Source of the DNA: Methylobacillus flagellatus_A
GTDB lineage: Bacteria; Pseudomonadota; Gammaproteobacteria; Burkholderiales; Methylophilaceae
DNA length: 64,000 nucleotides
Direction: 5' to 3' (one strand)
Assembly (NCBI RefSeq): GCF_031344055.1
Contig: NZ_JADBEN010000001.1
Made by a program: the position numbers and the translations under genes. The first letter of the stretch is position 1. Every line of letters begins with the position of its first letter. This document shows positions 55,263-63,555 of this stretch, piece after piece. Below the pieces are notes generated by a model. The model was given only the letters and a program-made list of their open reading frames with translations, ran no database searches and had not been told where the DNA came from.

Positions 55263-57443
55263 CGTTTCCAGCTTGGCGTATTCCAGCGCCAGCCACTTCA
55301 AGCCTTCCCGCCCGAAATTGACCTGCACGCGCAGGTCGTTGGCATTGCCTTCGTAATTGACCACCACGCCCTGGCCGAACTTGCTGTGGGCCACGGCCTG
55401 GCCGATTTTCCAAGGCATGCTGGCTTGAGGGCGCGGAGCCGGGGCGGCAGCGGCCATATATTGGTTGGCGCCGCCATAGGATTTGTTCGAGACGGTGTTC
55501 AGGCGTTTGACCAGCGCTTCCGGGATTTCATCCAGGAAGCGTGACGGAATGCCGTAACGTACCTGCCCGTGCAGCATGCGGTTTTGCGCAAAGCTGATAT
55601 AAAGCCGCTGGCGTGCGCGGGTCACGGCCACGTACATCAGGCGGCGTTCTTCCTCCAGGCCGTTTGATTCGTAACTGCTCTGCTCGTGCGGGAACAGGCC
55701 TTCCTCCAGGCCGCTGATGAATACGGTATTGAATTCCAGCCCCTTGGCGGCATGCACGGTCATCAACTGCAGCGCGTCGCGGCCGACGTCCGCCTGGTGT
55801 TCCCCGGCCTCCAGGCTGGCGTGGGCGAGGAATTGCGCGAGGATGGACATGGCGACCTCGCCGTTCTCGTCCACCTGCATGCCGATGTCCTGGTTCATGA
55901 AGGCAATCGCCGCATTCACCAGTTCATCCAGGTTAGCGAGGCGGTCTTCGCCTTCCTTGTCTGCCGCATAGTGGTCGCGCAGGCCGGAAAGCCTGGTGGC
56001 AAGCTCGACCTGCTCGGCAAGCGTGAGGCCGATGGATTCTTCCTGCATTTGCTTGACCAGGGCGACGAAGCCGTCCAGGCCGCGACCAGGCTTGCCGTCG
56101 CCGGCTTTCGCGCATGCCGCCTGCCACAGGCTGCTTTCCTGCTGGCGCGCCAGTTCCTGCAATTGTTCCAGGCTGCGCGCGCCGATACCGCGCGTCGGGA
56201 AGTTGATCACGCGCAGTAGGGCGGTGTCGTCGTCGCCGCTGGCGATCAGGCGCAGATAGGCGAGCGCATGCTTGACCTCGGCGCGCTCGAAGAAGCGCAA
56301 GCCGCCGTAGACGCGGTAAGGCAGGCCTGCGGAAAACAGTTCATGTTCGAGGATACGCGACTGGGCATTGGAGCGATAGAGCAGGGCGATCTGGCTAAGC
56401 TCGGTGCCTTCCTTGTGCAGGGCCTTGATCTCGTCGACGATGAATGTGGCCTCGTCCTTGTCGTTGTAGCCTTCATATACGCGGATGGGCTCGCCCTTGC
56501 CGGCAGAGGTCCAGAGGTTCTTGCCCAGGCGGTTGCGGTTATGCATGATGATGGCGTTGGCCGCATCGAGGATATTGCTGTGGGAGCGGTAGTTCTGTTC
56601 CAGCTTGACCACGTTCTGCACGTTGAAGTCCTGCTCGAAGTCGCGCATGTTGCCGACGCGCGCGCCACGGAAGGCATAGATGGACTGGTCGTCGTCGCCC
56701 ACGGCGAAGATGCAGTTGTCCGCGCCTGCGAGGAGTTTCAGCCACAGGTATTGCAGGCGGTTGGTATCCTGGAACTCGTCCACCAGAATGTACTTGAAGC
56801 GGTGCTGGTAATGTTCGCGGATACTGTTGTTCCTGCTCAATAGCTCGTAGCAGCGCAGCAGCAGCTCGGCAAAATCCACCACGCCTTCGCGCTGGCACTG
56901 CTTGTCGTACTCCTCGAAGATTTCGCGCATGCGCTGCGAGTGGCTGTCGTAGGCTTCAACCGCGTAGGCGCGCAGGCCTTCTTCCTTGCAGCTATTGATG
57001 TAGCCCAGCACCTGCTTAGGAGGGAATTTCTCGTCATCGACGTTCATCACCTTCATGACGCGCTTGATGGCGGAAAGCTGGTCAGCCGTATCCAGTATCT
57101 GGAATGTGGCGGGCAATTCTGCCTCGCGATGGTGCGCCCTCAACAGGCGGTTGCACAAGCCGTGGAAAGTGCCGGCCCACATGCCGCGAATGTTGATCGG
57201 CAGCATGGCGCCCAAGCGGGTGAGCATTTCCTTGGCGGCCTTGTTGGTGAAGGTCACGGAAAGAATGCCGTGCGGGGAGACTTGCCCGGTCTGGATTAGC
57301 CAGGCGATGCGAGTCGTGAGTACGCGGGTCTTGCCGCTGCCGGCCCCGGCCAGGATCAGCGCGGACTGGTGCGGAAGGGTAACGGCTTCCAGTTGTTTTT
57401 CATTGAGGCCGTCGAGCAGAGAAGTGGAGAAGGTGGAATTCAT
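55257..57443 (-). CDS. uvrD: ATP-dependent DNA helicase UvrD
   Basis: 728 residues from MNSTFSTSLLDGLNEKQ; starts up to 57473 are in frame. SF1A helicase motifs: LILAGAGSGKT, SVTFTNKAAKEM, YILVDEFQDTNRLQ, GDDDQSIYAFRGA, LEQNYRS, LMTVHAAKGLEF, VAVTRARQRLY. The C-terminal Tudor-like FGQGVVVNYEG segment binds RNA polymerase in relatives. Functions in excision and mismatch repair. Confidence 0.96.
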   Translation of the reverse strand: MNSTFSTSLLDGLNEKQLEAVTLPHQSALILAGAGSGKTRVLTTRIAWLIQTGQVSPHGILSVTFTNKAAKEMLTRLGAMLPINIRGMWAGTFHGLCNRLLRAHHREAELPATFQILDTADQLSAIKRVMKVMNVDDEKFPPKQVLGYINSCKEEGLRAYAVEAYDSHSQRMREIFEEYDKQCQREGVVDFAELLLRCYELLSRNNSIREHYQHRFKYILVDEFQDTNRLQYLWLKLLAGADNCIFAVGDDDQSIYAFRGARVGNMRDFEQDFNVQNVVKLEQNYRSHSNILDAANAIIMHNRNRLGKNLWTSAGKGEPIRVYEGYNDKDEATFIVDEIKALHKEGTELSQIALLYRSNAQSRILEHELFSAGLPYRVYGGLRFFERAEVKHALAYLRLIASGDDDTALLRVINFPTRGIGARSLEQLQELARQQESSLWQAACAKAGDGKPGRGLDGFVALVKQMQEESIGLTLAEQVELATRLSGLRDHYAADKEGEDRLANLDELVNAAIAFMNQDIGMQVDENGEVAMSILAQFLAHASLEAGEHQADVGRDALQLMTVHAAKGLEFNTVFISGLEEGLFPHEQSSYESNGLEEERRLMYVAVTRARQRLYISFAQNRMLHGQVRYGIPSRFLDEIPEALVKRLNTVSNKSYGGANQYMAAAAPAPRPQASMPWKIGQAVAHSKFGQGVVVNYEGNANDLRVQVNFGREGLKWLALEYAKLETL

Positions 57444-57594
57444 CATAGCCTGCATTATCGCAGGTGAGCGCATTGAAGAGAACCGCCGAGGCAGGTGTTG
57501 CTAATGAAGCAGGCGTGCACTTTTAGTGCGCAATTGTAAGCAGATGTAAAAAACGCACTTTGGATGAACTATCCGATTAAGGCCCGGTCTTATT

Positions 57595-57705
57595 TTCCAG
57601 ACGACGCACTCGTCTCCCGCTTTCCTCCCTGAGCGGGAAGCCTTATCCCAATGAGGCTTAAATGCTTAACCCCGATTTTACTCCCCTTTAATCGGGGTTT
57701 TTTTT
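57595..57705 (+). ncRNA. Candidate small RNA with three C-rich-loop hairpins
   Basis: Three consecutive stems: CCCGCT/AGCGGG (57616-57637) with loop TTCCTCCCTG; AAGCCT/AGGCTT (57638-57659) with loop TATCCCAATG; and a terminator AACCCCGATT/AATCGGGGTT (57668-57699) with loop TTACTCCCCTTT, followed by eight T residues. Exposed CCUCC/CUCCCC loops can pair with Shine-Dalgarno sequences, as in some known trans-acting RNAs. No open reading frame fits. The 5' end is estimated, and no canonical promoter was found in 57444-57594. Confidence 0.65.
57668..57705 (+). terminator. Intrinsic terminator of the candidate small RNA
   Basis: 10-bp perfect stem with a 12-nt loop and TTTTTTTT tail on the plus strand. 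No protein gene ends upstream on this strand, which supports an independent RNA transcript. The remaining 57706-57885 holds nothing recognised. Confidence 0.85.
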
Positions 57706-57887
57706 GCCTGTCGTTTCCGGGCTTGCTTTGCTAGGGTATTTAACCCCGCGATTCTTTAATTACCAATGCTAATCATTTGCGAGTATATGCTTAATTGATC
57801 GCATATGGGAATAAATATTCTGACCGGCAAGTATGACGAATTGACGGCAAGCGGAACCATCTATCCCTATTGACGGCGCGAACAAAT

Positions 57888-57916
57888 AAAAAAGCCCCGG
57901 CGAACCGGGGCTTTTT
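57888..57916 (-). terminator. Intrinsic terminator of groESL
   Basis: AAAAGCCCCGG-TTCG-CCGGGGCTTTTTT on the minus strand, about 50 nt after the groEL stop. Confidence 0.92.
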
Positions 57917-57964
57917 GCTTTGAGGCTTTGAGGCTGCCTTGCGGCAGCCAATGATGAGGACGGC

Positions 57965-59599
57965 TTAGAAGCCCATGCCGCCCATGCCGCCTGCGTCATG
58001 AGGAGCGATAGGCGCTTCTTCCTTAGGCAGCTCGGCTACCAGTGCATCGGTAGTCAGGATCAGGGAGGCGACGGAAGCAGCGTTCTGCAGGGCGGAACGT
58101 GTCACCTTGGCTGGGTCGAGAACGCCCAGCTCAACCAAGTCGCCGTAAGTGCCGTTGGAAGCGTTGTAACCGTAGTTGCCGGTACCTTCCAGTACCTTGT
58201 TGACCACGACGGATGGTTCGTCGCCGGCGTTAGCCACGATCTGGCGCAGCGGCTCTTCAATCGCGCGCAGCACGATCTTGATACCTGCGTCCTGATCTGG
58301 GTTCTCGCCCTTCAGTTCCTTGATGGAAGCGCGGGCGCGCAGCAGAGCAACGCCGCCGCCAGGCACGATGCCTTCTTCAACGGCAGCGCGTGTAGCGTGC
58401 AACGCATCTTCAACGCGAGCCTTCTTTTCCTTCATTTCGGTTTCGGTGGCGGCACCGACCTTGATCACGGCAACGCCGCCAGCCAGCTTGGCTACGCGTT
58501 CTTGCAGTTTTTCACGATCATAGTCGCTGGTGGCTTCTTCGATCTGCTTCTTGATCTGGTCGATACGCACCTTGATGTTGCTCTCGGTACCGTTGCCGTC
58601 GATGATGGTGGTGTTTTCCTTGCCGATCTCGACGCGCTTGGCTTGGCCGAGGTCTTCCAGGGTCACTTTTTCCAGGCTCAGGCCGACTTCTTCAGCAATC
58701 ACGTTGCCGCCGGTCAGGATGGCGATATCTTCCAGCATGGCCTTGCGACGGTCGCCGAAACCAGGCGCCTTGACAGCCACGGTCTTCAGGATGCCGCGGA
58801 TGTTGTTCACCACCAGGGTCGCCAACGCTTCGCCTTCAACGTCTTCCGCGATGATCAGCAGGGGACGGCCAGCCTTGGCAACTTGCTCCAGGGTCGGCAG
58901 CAGATCGCGGATGTTGCTGATCTTCTTGTCGTAGAGCAGAACGAACGGGTTTTCCAGCAGGGCGATTTGACGTTCTGGATTGTTGATGAAGTATGGAGAC
59001 AGGTAGCCGCGGTCGAATTGCATGCCTTCCACGACATCCAGCTCGTTTTCGAGGCCGGAACCGTCTTCAACGGTGATCACGCCTTCCTTGCCTACCTTGT
59101 CCATCGCGTCAGCAATGATCTGGCCGATGTCGGCATCGGAGTTGGCGGAGATGGAACCAACCTGGGCAATTTCCTTGCTGGTGGTGGTTGGCTTGGAGAT
59201 TGCCTTGATCTCGTTCACGATCTCGGCAACAGCCTTGTCGATACCGCGCTTGAGATCTGTCGGGTTGAAGCCGGCAGCTACGTACTTGAAGCCTTCGCGT
59301 ACAATGGCTTGTGCCAGTACGGTAGCGGTAGTGGTGCCGTCGCCGGCGTTGTCATTGGTCTTGGAAGCGACTTCCTTCACCAGTTGCGCACCCATGTTTT
59401 CCAGCTTGTCGCTCAACTCGATTTCCTTGGCAACGGAAACGCCGTCCTTTGTGACGGTTGGGGAGCCGAAGGAACGCTCCAGGACAACATTACGGCCCTT
59501 AGGGCCCAGGGTCACCTTGACGGCGTTTGCCAGAACATTCACGCCATTAACGATCTTGGCACGTGCCTCATCGCCGAAAATCACTTGTTTTGCAGCCAT
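57965..59599 (-). CDS. groEL: Chaperonin GroEL (60 kDa)
   Basis: 544 residues, full length, ending in the GGMGGMGF tail. Signatures NDNAGDGTTTATVLAQAIVREG (here within DNAGDGTTTA) and AAVEEGIVPGGGVALLRA. It folds proteins with GroES in the cytoplasm. It is 44 nt after groES. Confidence 0.98.
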   Translation of the reverse strand: MAAKQVIFGDEARAKIVNGVNVLANAVKVTLGPKGRNVVLERSFGSPTVTKDGVSVAKEIELSDKLENMGAQLVKEVASKTNDNAGDGTTTATVLAQAIVREGFKYVAAGFNPTDLKRGIDKAVAEIVNEIKAISKPTTTSKEIAQVGSISANSDADIGQIIADAMDKVGKEGVITVEDGSGLENELDVVEGMQFDRGYLSPYFINNPERQIALLENPFVLLYDKKISNIRDLLPTLEQVAKAGRPLLIIAEDVEGEALATLVVNNIRGILKTVAVKAPGFGDRRKAMLEDIAILTGGNVIAEEVGLSLEKVTLEDLGQAKRVEIGKENTTIIDGNGTESNIKVRIDQIKKQIEEATSDYDREKLQERVAKLAGGVAVIKVGAATETEMKEKKARVEDALHATRAAVEEGIVPGGGVALLRARASIKELKGENPDQDAGIKIVLRAIEEPLRQIVANAGDEPSVVVNKVLEGTGNYGYNASNGTYGDLVELGVLDPAKVTRSALQNAASVASLILTTDALVAELPKEEAPIAPHDAGGMGGMGF

Positions 59600-59643
59600 T
59601 TATATCTCCTAATAAACTTGTTTGAGCTAATGTTGTGCCGCTA

Positions 59644-59934
59644 TTAGGCTTCCACAACACCCAGAATGTCATCTTCGCGCAGCACCAGCACTTCTTCGCC
59701 GTTTACCTTGACGGCCTGGCCTGCATATTTGCCGAACAACACCTTGTCACCCACCTTGACGTCCAGGGCGATCGCCTTGCCGTTGTCGTCCTTCTTGCCA
59801 GGACCAACAGCAATCACTTCACCTTGATCTGGTTTTTCAGCTGCGGAGTCAGGAATCACGATCCCGGATGCGGTCTTGCGCTCTTCTTCCAGGCGTTTCA
59901 CGATAACGCGGTCTTGCAATGGGCGAATTGCCAT
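59644..59934 (-). CDS. groES: Co-chaperonin GroES (10 kDa)
   Basis: 96 residues from MAIRPLQDRVIVKRLEEE, with TTAGGAGAGAAACTC upstream; the in-frame extension to 60006 would run into CIRCE and is not credible. GroES signature and mobile loop (EEERKTASGIVIPD) present. Confidence 0.97.
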   Translation of the reverse strand: MAIRPLQDRVIVKRLEEERKTASGIVIPDSAAEKPDQGEVIAVGPGKKDDNGKAIALDVKVGDKVLFGKYAGQAVKVNGEEVLVLREDDILGVVEA

Positions 59935-59999
59935 GAGTTTCTCTCCTAAAATCTTTAAATGATCATTGGGTTTGTTACAAGTTTGGTTGCTAGGGCGGT

Positions 60000-60026
60000 T
60001 TAGCACTCCACCCTATTGAGTGCTAA
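60000..60026. promoter_or_regulatory. CIRCE operator (HrcA site)
   Basis: TTAGCACTC-N9-GAGTGCTAA, the canonical 27-bp form without mismatches. It lies immediately downstream of the groES -10 box, so HrcA would block the start. hrcA itself is not in the window. Confidence 0.95.
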
Positions 60027-60054
60027 TGATAGGGACGATGTAGTGGTTTTTCAA
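60026..60054 (-). promoter_or_regulatory. Housekeeping promoter of groESL
   Basis: Minus strand TTGAAA (60049-60054), a 17-bp spacer, and TATCAT (60026-60031). The -10 box touches CIRCE. The transposon terminus at 60076 lies only about 21 bp upstream of the -35 box. Confidence 0.85.
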
Positions 60055-60075
60055 GGGTGGATTTTGAAATTTTTT

Positions 60076-60140
60076 TGTCGTTTGTAACTCAACTTGAGCT
60101 TTTTGCAATTTAACTCGAGAGTTTTGCAACTTAACTCAAG
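60076..60140. mobile_element. Left terminus of a Tn7-like element with transposase-binding repeats
   Basis: TGTCG at 60076 is followed by three 18-bp repeats TTTGYAAYTYAACTYRAG at 60081-60098, 60102-60119 and 60123-60140, at exact 21-bp spacing. TGT-starting ends with tandem TnsB sites are the rule for Tn7/Tn5053-type elements. The genes of the element lie to the right. The matching right end was not identified. Confidence 0.68.
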
Positions 60141-60279
60141 ATTTTTTCCTAACCTTAGCATTCTAAATTGTTGATTGTGCGTTCAAAAGCGATTGTCGCA
60201 ATAATTTTACTGTTTTTGTTTGGTTTCAAACTAAGAGGGTTCGCTTGCAAAATTTCTTATCGTAATCAATGGGATAAAA

Positions 60280-60312
60280 AGTATTTTGCATTCAAACTGC
60301 ATTCAAACTACT
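60280..60312. promoter_or_regulatory. Half-operator and direct repeats upstream of the Xre gene
   Basis: AGTATTTTGCA (60280-60290) repeats the half-site of the palindrome at 60324. TGCATTCAAACT occurs twice in tandem here. An inverted half TTGCAAAAT lies at 60245. Probably a multi-site operator. Confidence 0.5.
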
Positions 60313-60323
60313 AATAAATAAGC

Positions 60324-60347
60324 TAGTATTTTGCATGCAAAATACTA
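60324..60347. promoter_or_regulatory. 24-bp perfect palindromic operator
   Basis: TAGTATTTTGCA followed directly by its own reverse complement, about 85 bp before the Xre start codon. The adjacent Xre protein is the likely ligand (autoregulation). AATCAATGGG occurs on both sides (60265 and 60350). The stretch 60141-60433 contains no gene. Confidence 0.66.
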
Positions 60348-60433
60348 TAAATCAATGGGTTAGGTAAATTTTGTTGTTGAATATTCTTATACAATAGTTA
60401 GAATAAATCTGGTCCAAAACTTGTTTAAGCTTT

Positions 60434-60859
60434 ATGAGCCCGTTTTCTTACTATCTTCAGGAGTTCAGGTTGAGCCGAGGAGTTCGTCAAGGGGAGCTGG
60501 CTCGAATGCTTGGCTATGAGCAGGCGTACGTCTCTGCTTTGGAGATAGGGAGGAAGGGACCTCCCAGTACCGAATTTGTTGGAAAGCTCATTAAGGTTTA
60601 TGACCTCTCCTCTATAGAGCAAGAGGCTTTGCATTTGGCTGTCGCATCATCTGAGCGAAGACTTGTTATAAGCCATGATGCTGATCGCGAGGTTTACAAG
60701 ACCTTGACTGAACTAAAAAAATATTTGGAAAAAATGCGTCCCGAGCAGCTACGGATCATTCGGGATGTAGCCAAGCTTTCGGAGGAGTTGCTAGAGACGC
60801 AACAAAAAGAAATGCCTAGAAAAATCAAAAGACGTTTAAAAACGGAGACCACAATGTAA
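60434..60859 (+). CDS. Xre-family HTH regulator of the Tn7-like element
   Basis: 141 residues. Residues about 5-65 are an HTH_3/Xre domain (FRLSRGVRQGELARMLGYEQAYVSALEIGRKGPPSTEFVGKLIKVYDLS). The rest is a helical, charged tail (KTLTELKKYLEKMRPEQLRIIRDVAKLSEELLETQQKE) suited to dimerisation. AT-rich, unlike the nearby groESL. It lies first in the element and probably controls tnsAB. Confidence 0.85.
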   Translation: MSPFSYYLQEFRLSRGVRQGELARMLGYEQAYVSALEIGRKGPPSTEFVGKLIKVYDLSSIEQEALHLAVASSERRLVISHDADREVYKTLTELKKYLEKMRPEQLRIIRDVAKLSEELLETQQKEMPRKIKRRLKTETTM

Positions 60860-61099
60860 AACGGGACAAACCTTTCGGCTTGCCCCGCAAGTGAGTAATT
60901 GAAGATACCCACCACTTGAAAACTCAGTATCTTCATTCTGCGCACTCGCGTCAAGCTACCCAAACAAAACTACTCCAGAAATTTATGGGTTTAACAACCC
61001 GTAGCGGTACTTGCTACGCCAAAAATCTGGATACCTTAACTTGATATTTGGTCAAGACAGGCCTGCTATTGCCTGGGATCAAATCTGATGAGGGTGGAA
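60860..61099. other. Gene-free gap between xre and tnsA
   Basis: Contains an inverted repeat TGAAGATAC...GTATCTTCA (about 60900-60938) without a T-run and no recognisable open frame. It probably holds the tnsAB promoter. Confidence 0.4.
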
Positions 61100-62056
61100 A
61101 TGAGATCACTGCATAAGAGTTTTGATTATAAGCAACAGGTTGAGATGGGACCTGTGAGGGTTTTAACCAGAACATCACCCCACAGGACGGTAGGAGGGAT
61201 GTTTTTCCCTGGCCTCACTCCTTATCCGGCCGAGTATGAATCTCAAAACGAAAAGCATACTCTTATTACGCTTGCGCTGTGCCATGACGTCCTTGAGATT
61301 AAAAGCCAGCCTTGTAAAGTCTCGTATAAAAAAGAGTCAGGTGGCTCTGGTTACCATATCCCTGATTTTGAGATTCTGACGGATTCGGGGCGATTGTTGA
61401 TAGAAGTAAAAGCTATTGAGAATCTACTAGAACCCGCCAATCTTAATAAGTACCTTCAATTAGTATTGCATTACAGACGTGAGCAGATAGCGTTCCGATT
61501 CCTCACCAATGTGCAGTTGGAAGTAAAACCTAGATTCAAATCTGTAGGGTTACTGCAGCGCTATCTTACTAACCAGTCTGATAAAGTCACAATAGATTTG
61601 GTGCAGCAGGAGTTAACTGTTACACCCCTCCCTATATATGTTTTGCTGCAACGCCTCCACCTAGGTTTGCAGGAAATATATACCTTGATTGCCAGGCGAC
61701 ATATTTGTTTTGACTGGTCGCACTCTCTTAATCAAAACACCCTTGTTAGCTTGCCTAATCAACCATTCAGAGGGTTATGCCTTGATGACATCCTCAATTC
61801 GACCCGGTTTTGTGATCTTCTGGAAAAGCTGGCTATGGGTCGTAAGCCGACAAATCAATCAGTCGTGGCAACTGCAAAGACTTGGCGACAAATTGACAAT
61901 GTGCCTGGAATTTGGGGAGTGGTCGGAGGCTGTGTTACAGGGCAACCTTTATGTGATATCCAGAAAGTCGGCTTTCTTCGAGGATCTCACTTTCGAAGAA
62001 ATTATGCACCGGGTGGAGCAGTTTCGCTTAATGCTAAGTCAGAGGGGACGAAATGA
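61100..62056 (+). CDS. tnsA: TnsA-like endonuclease, probably frameshifted near its C-terminus
   Basis: 318 residues from ATG at 61100, which has GAGGGTGGAA just upstream; 61088 is also possible. The N-terminal half has the TnsA nuclease pattern: E in EYESQNEKH, D in HIPDFEI and E-x-K in LLIEVKAIENL. A helical C-terminal region follows (LCLDDILNSTRFCDLLEKLAMG). After about 61840 this frame becomes unnatural (VGGCVTGQPLCDIQKVGF), while the +1 frame reads RQINQSWQLQRLGDKL and LTFEEIMHRVEQFRLMLSQRGR, which look like genuine protein. I infer a single-base insertion. The stop overlaps the tnsB ATG (ATGA). TnsA cuts the 5' ends during cut-and-paste transposition. Confidence 0.72.
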   Translation: MRSLHKSFDYKQQVEMGPVRVLTRTSPHRTVGGMFFPGLTPYPAEYESQNEKHTLITLALCHDVLEIKSQPCKVSYKKESGGSGYHIPDFEILTDSGRLLIEVKAIENLLEPANLNKYLQLVLHYRREQIAFRFLTNVQLEVKPRFKSVGLLQRYLTNQSDKVTIDLVQQELTVTPLPIYVLLQRLHLGLQEIYTLIARRHICFDWSHSLNQNTLVSLPNQPFRGLCLDDILNSTRFCDLLEKLAMGRKPTNQSVVATAKTWRQIDNVPGIWGVVGGCVTGQPLCDIQKVGFLRGSHFRRNYAPGGAVSLNAKSEGTK

Positions 62057-63555
62057 AACGCTTCCAAATAGCCAAAGGCTTAACCATCAAGCACTCGGAA
62101 CAGCTCTTCGAGTTTACGGATCGGAGCATTGAGGAGTTGTATTTTCAGCAGCCAGACACGGGTAAAAGACTCATTTTATTAGAAATTGATTTCTGGACTA
62201 ATCTGAGTCTGGGAATCATTGAGATTGTGCCATCCATTTCAACATCACAAATGTTGTTGGTTAAGCCAGAGGAGAATGTGTCGACGGCACCCTTCATCAC
62301 AGATCTGAACGTCAAGTATATGGACGAGTTAGATCGTAGAGTCAAATATATAAAGGGTTTGCAAAGATTGGGAATTACACGGGGTCAAAGAGCTAAGATT
62401 AAAAGTGCTTTGCCTGGCATTGCTAATGAGTTGAAAGATGAATCTTCTCCGAAGGCCCCAACAGTGCAACATTGGTGGCGATTGTATGAGAGTAGCCTAG
62501 ACAGCAATGAAGCTCTGATTAGCAGGAATGCCCATAAGCAACGCAGAAAATTCCTTGAGGCCGAGAGTGAGTATTTTCTGCAAGACCAAATGAGGATGCA
62601 CTATCTCAAGAATACTCGGCCTAGCATTAACACTGCATATCAGGCATATCGCCATGATCTTCTAGAAGCAAATCTTCTACGTATAAGCAATGGTCAATCA
62701 CCACTTCAGTCTGTTTCCGCCAAAACCTTTCATAACCGCATCAAGGCGTTACCTCGGTATGAGGTATTGGTTGAAAGATATGGACGTGAATATGCGAGGA
62801 GGCAATTAAAGGTCAGCAAAGGACCATTGCCATCGGCATACCCCTTGGATGTAGTTGAGATTGATCATACGCCTATGAATCTCTATGTGATCGATGATTT
62901 GTCATTCTTACCGTTGGGGCGGCCTACTATGACAGCAATCAAAGATCGCTATTCGGGCATGCTATTGGGGATGTATATGTCATTCCATGGAGGAGGGTTG
63001 GCGAGTATCTCAGGGGCTATTAAACATTCGTTGACTGCGCACAGGCTTGCTTTTGATCTATGGAGTGATCTTGAGCATCAATGGCCCGCGTATGGTTTGG
63101 GGTCAATTTATAGCTCTGATCGAGGAGCTGACTATTTTTCACCACGCTACCGCGCCATGATTTTCGATCTTGGTGCCAATTATGAATACTGTGAAGTACG
63201 TACACCTTGGTTAAAAGGGTCGATTGAGCGATTTTTCCTTACCCTCGAACAAAACTTTTTTGAGACCATGCCAGGCAAAACCTTTAGTTCACTAGCTCAG
63301 CGCAAAGACTATGACCCAGCCAAGCATGCGGTGATCCGATTCTCAACACTGATTTACTTGATCCATAAATGGGCAGTGGATTATCACAACGTCACCCCTC
63401 ACTCTCGCAAAATGGCAACACCCCTGGAACTTTGGCTTGAGGGAATTGGAATAGCGCCTCCACCCATGCCCGCATCAGTGGATAAATTGAACATCATTCT
63501 TGGTGATAGACGGCAAGGCATGATTAGAAATGAAGGCATTCTATCAAGGGAATGA
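62053..63555 (+). CDS. tnsB: TnsB/TniA-like DDE transposase, C-terminally truncated
   Basis: 500 residues. HTH-rich N-terminal region, then an rve integrase core with the DDE triad: D in VVEIDHTPMN, D in IYSSDRGADY and E in LKGSIERFFLTLEQ. The Mu-type C-terminal beta-barrel begins (VDKLNIILGDRRQGMIRNEGI) but stops after SRE. Relatives run 550-700 residues, so this protein lacks the end of the barrel and the TnsC-interaction tail. A reading-frame change near 63537 (YQGNDA in another frame) soon meets a stop, suggesting decay. It catalyses 3'-end cleavage and strand transfer in active elements. Confidence 0.82.
   Translation: MKRFQIAKGLTIKHSEQLFEFTDRSIEELYFQQPDTGKRLILLEIDFWTNLSLGIIEIVPSISTSQMLLVKPEENVSTAPFITDLNVKYMDELDRRVKYIKGLQRLGITRGQRAKIKSALPGIANELKDESSPKAPTVQHWWRLYESSLDSNEALISRNAHKQRRKFLEAESEYFLQDQMRMHYLKNTRPSINTAYQAYRHDLLEANLLRISNGQSPLQSVSAKTFHNRIKALPRYEVLVERYGREYARRQLKVSKGPLPSAYPLDVVEIDHTPMNLYVIDDLSFLPLGRPTMTAIKDRYSGMLLGMYMSFHGGGLASISGAIKHSLTAHRLAFDLWSDLEHQWPAYGLGSIYSSDRGADYFSPRYRAMIFDLGANYEYCEVRTPWLKGSIERFFLTLEQNFFETMPGKTFSSLAQRKDYDPAKHAVIRFSTLIYLIHKWAVDYHNVTPHSRKMATPLELWLEGIGIAPPPMPASVDKLNIILGDRRQGMIRNEGILSRE

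Noticed and set aside
57755..57790. Fur-box-like ATGCTAATCATT near the small RNA
   Set aside because: Too many mismatches to the 19-bp consensus, and no iron gene adjacent.
57769..57999. 76-codon minus-strand frame downstream of groEL
   Set aside because: Runs through the groESL terminator and into the end of groEL in another frame; low-complexity translation.
58000..59647. 549-codon plus-strand frame opposite groEL
   Set aside because: Antisense shadow created by the strongly biased groEL codons.
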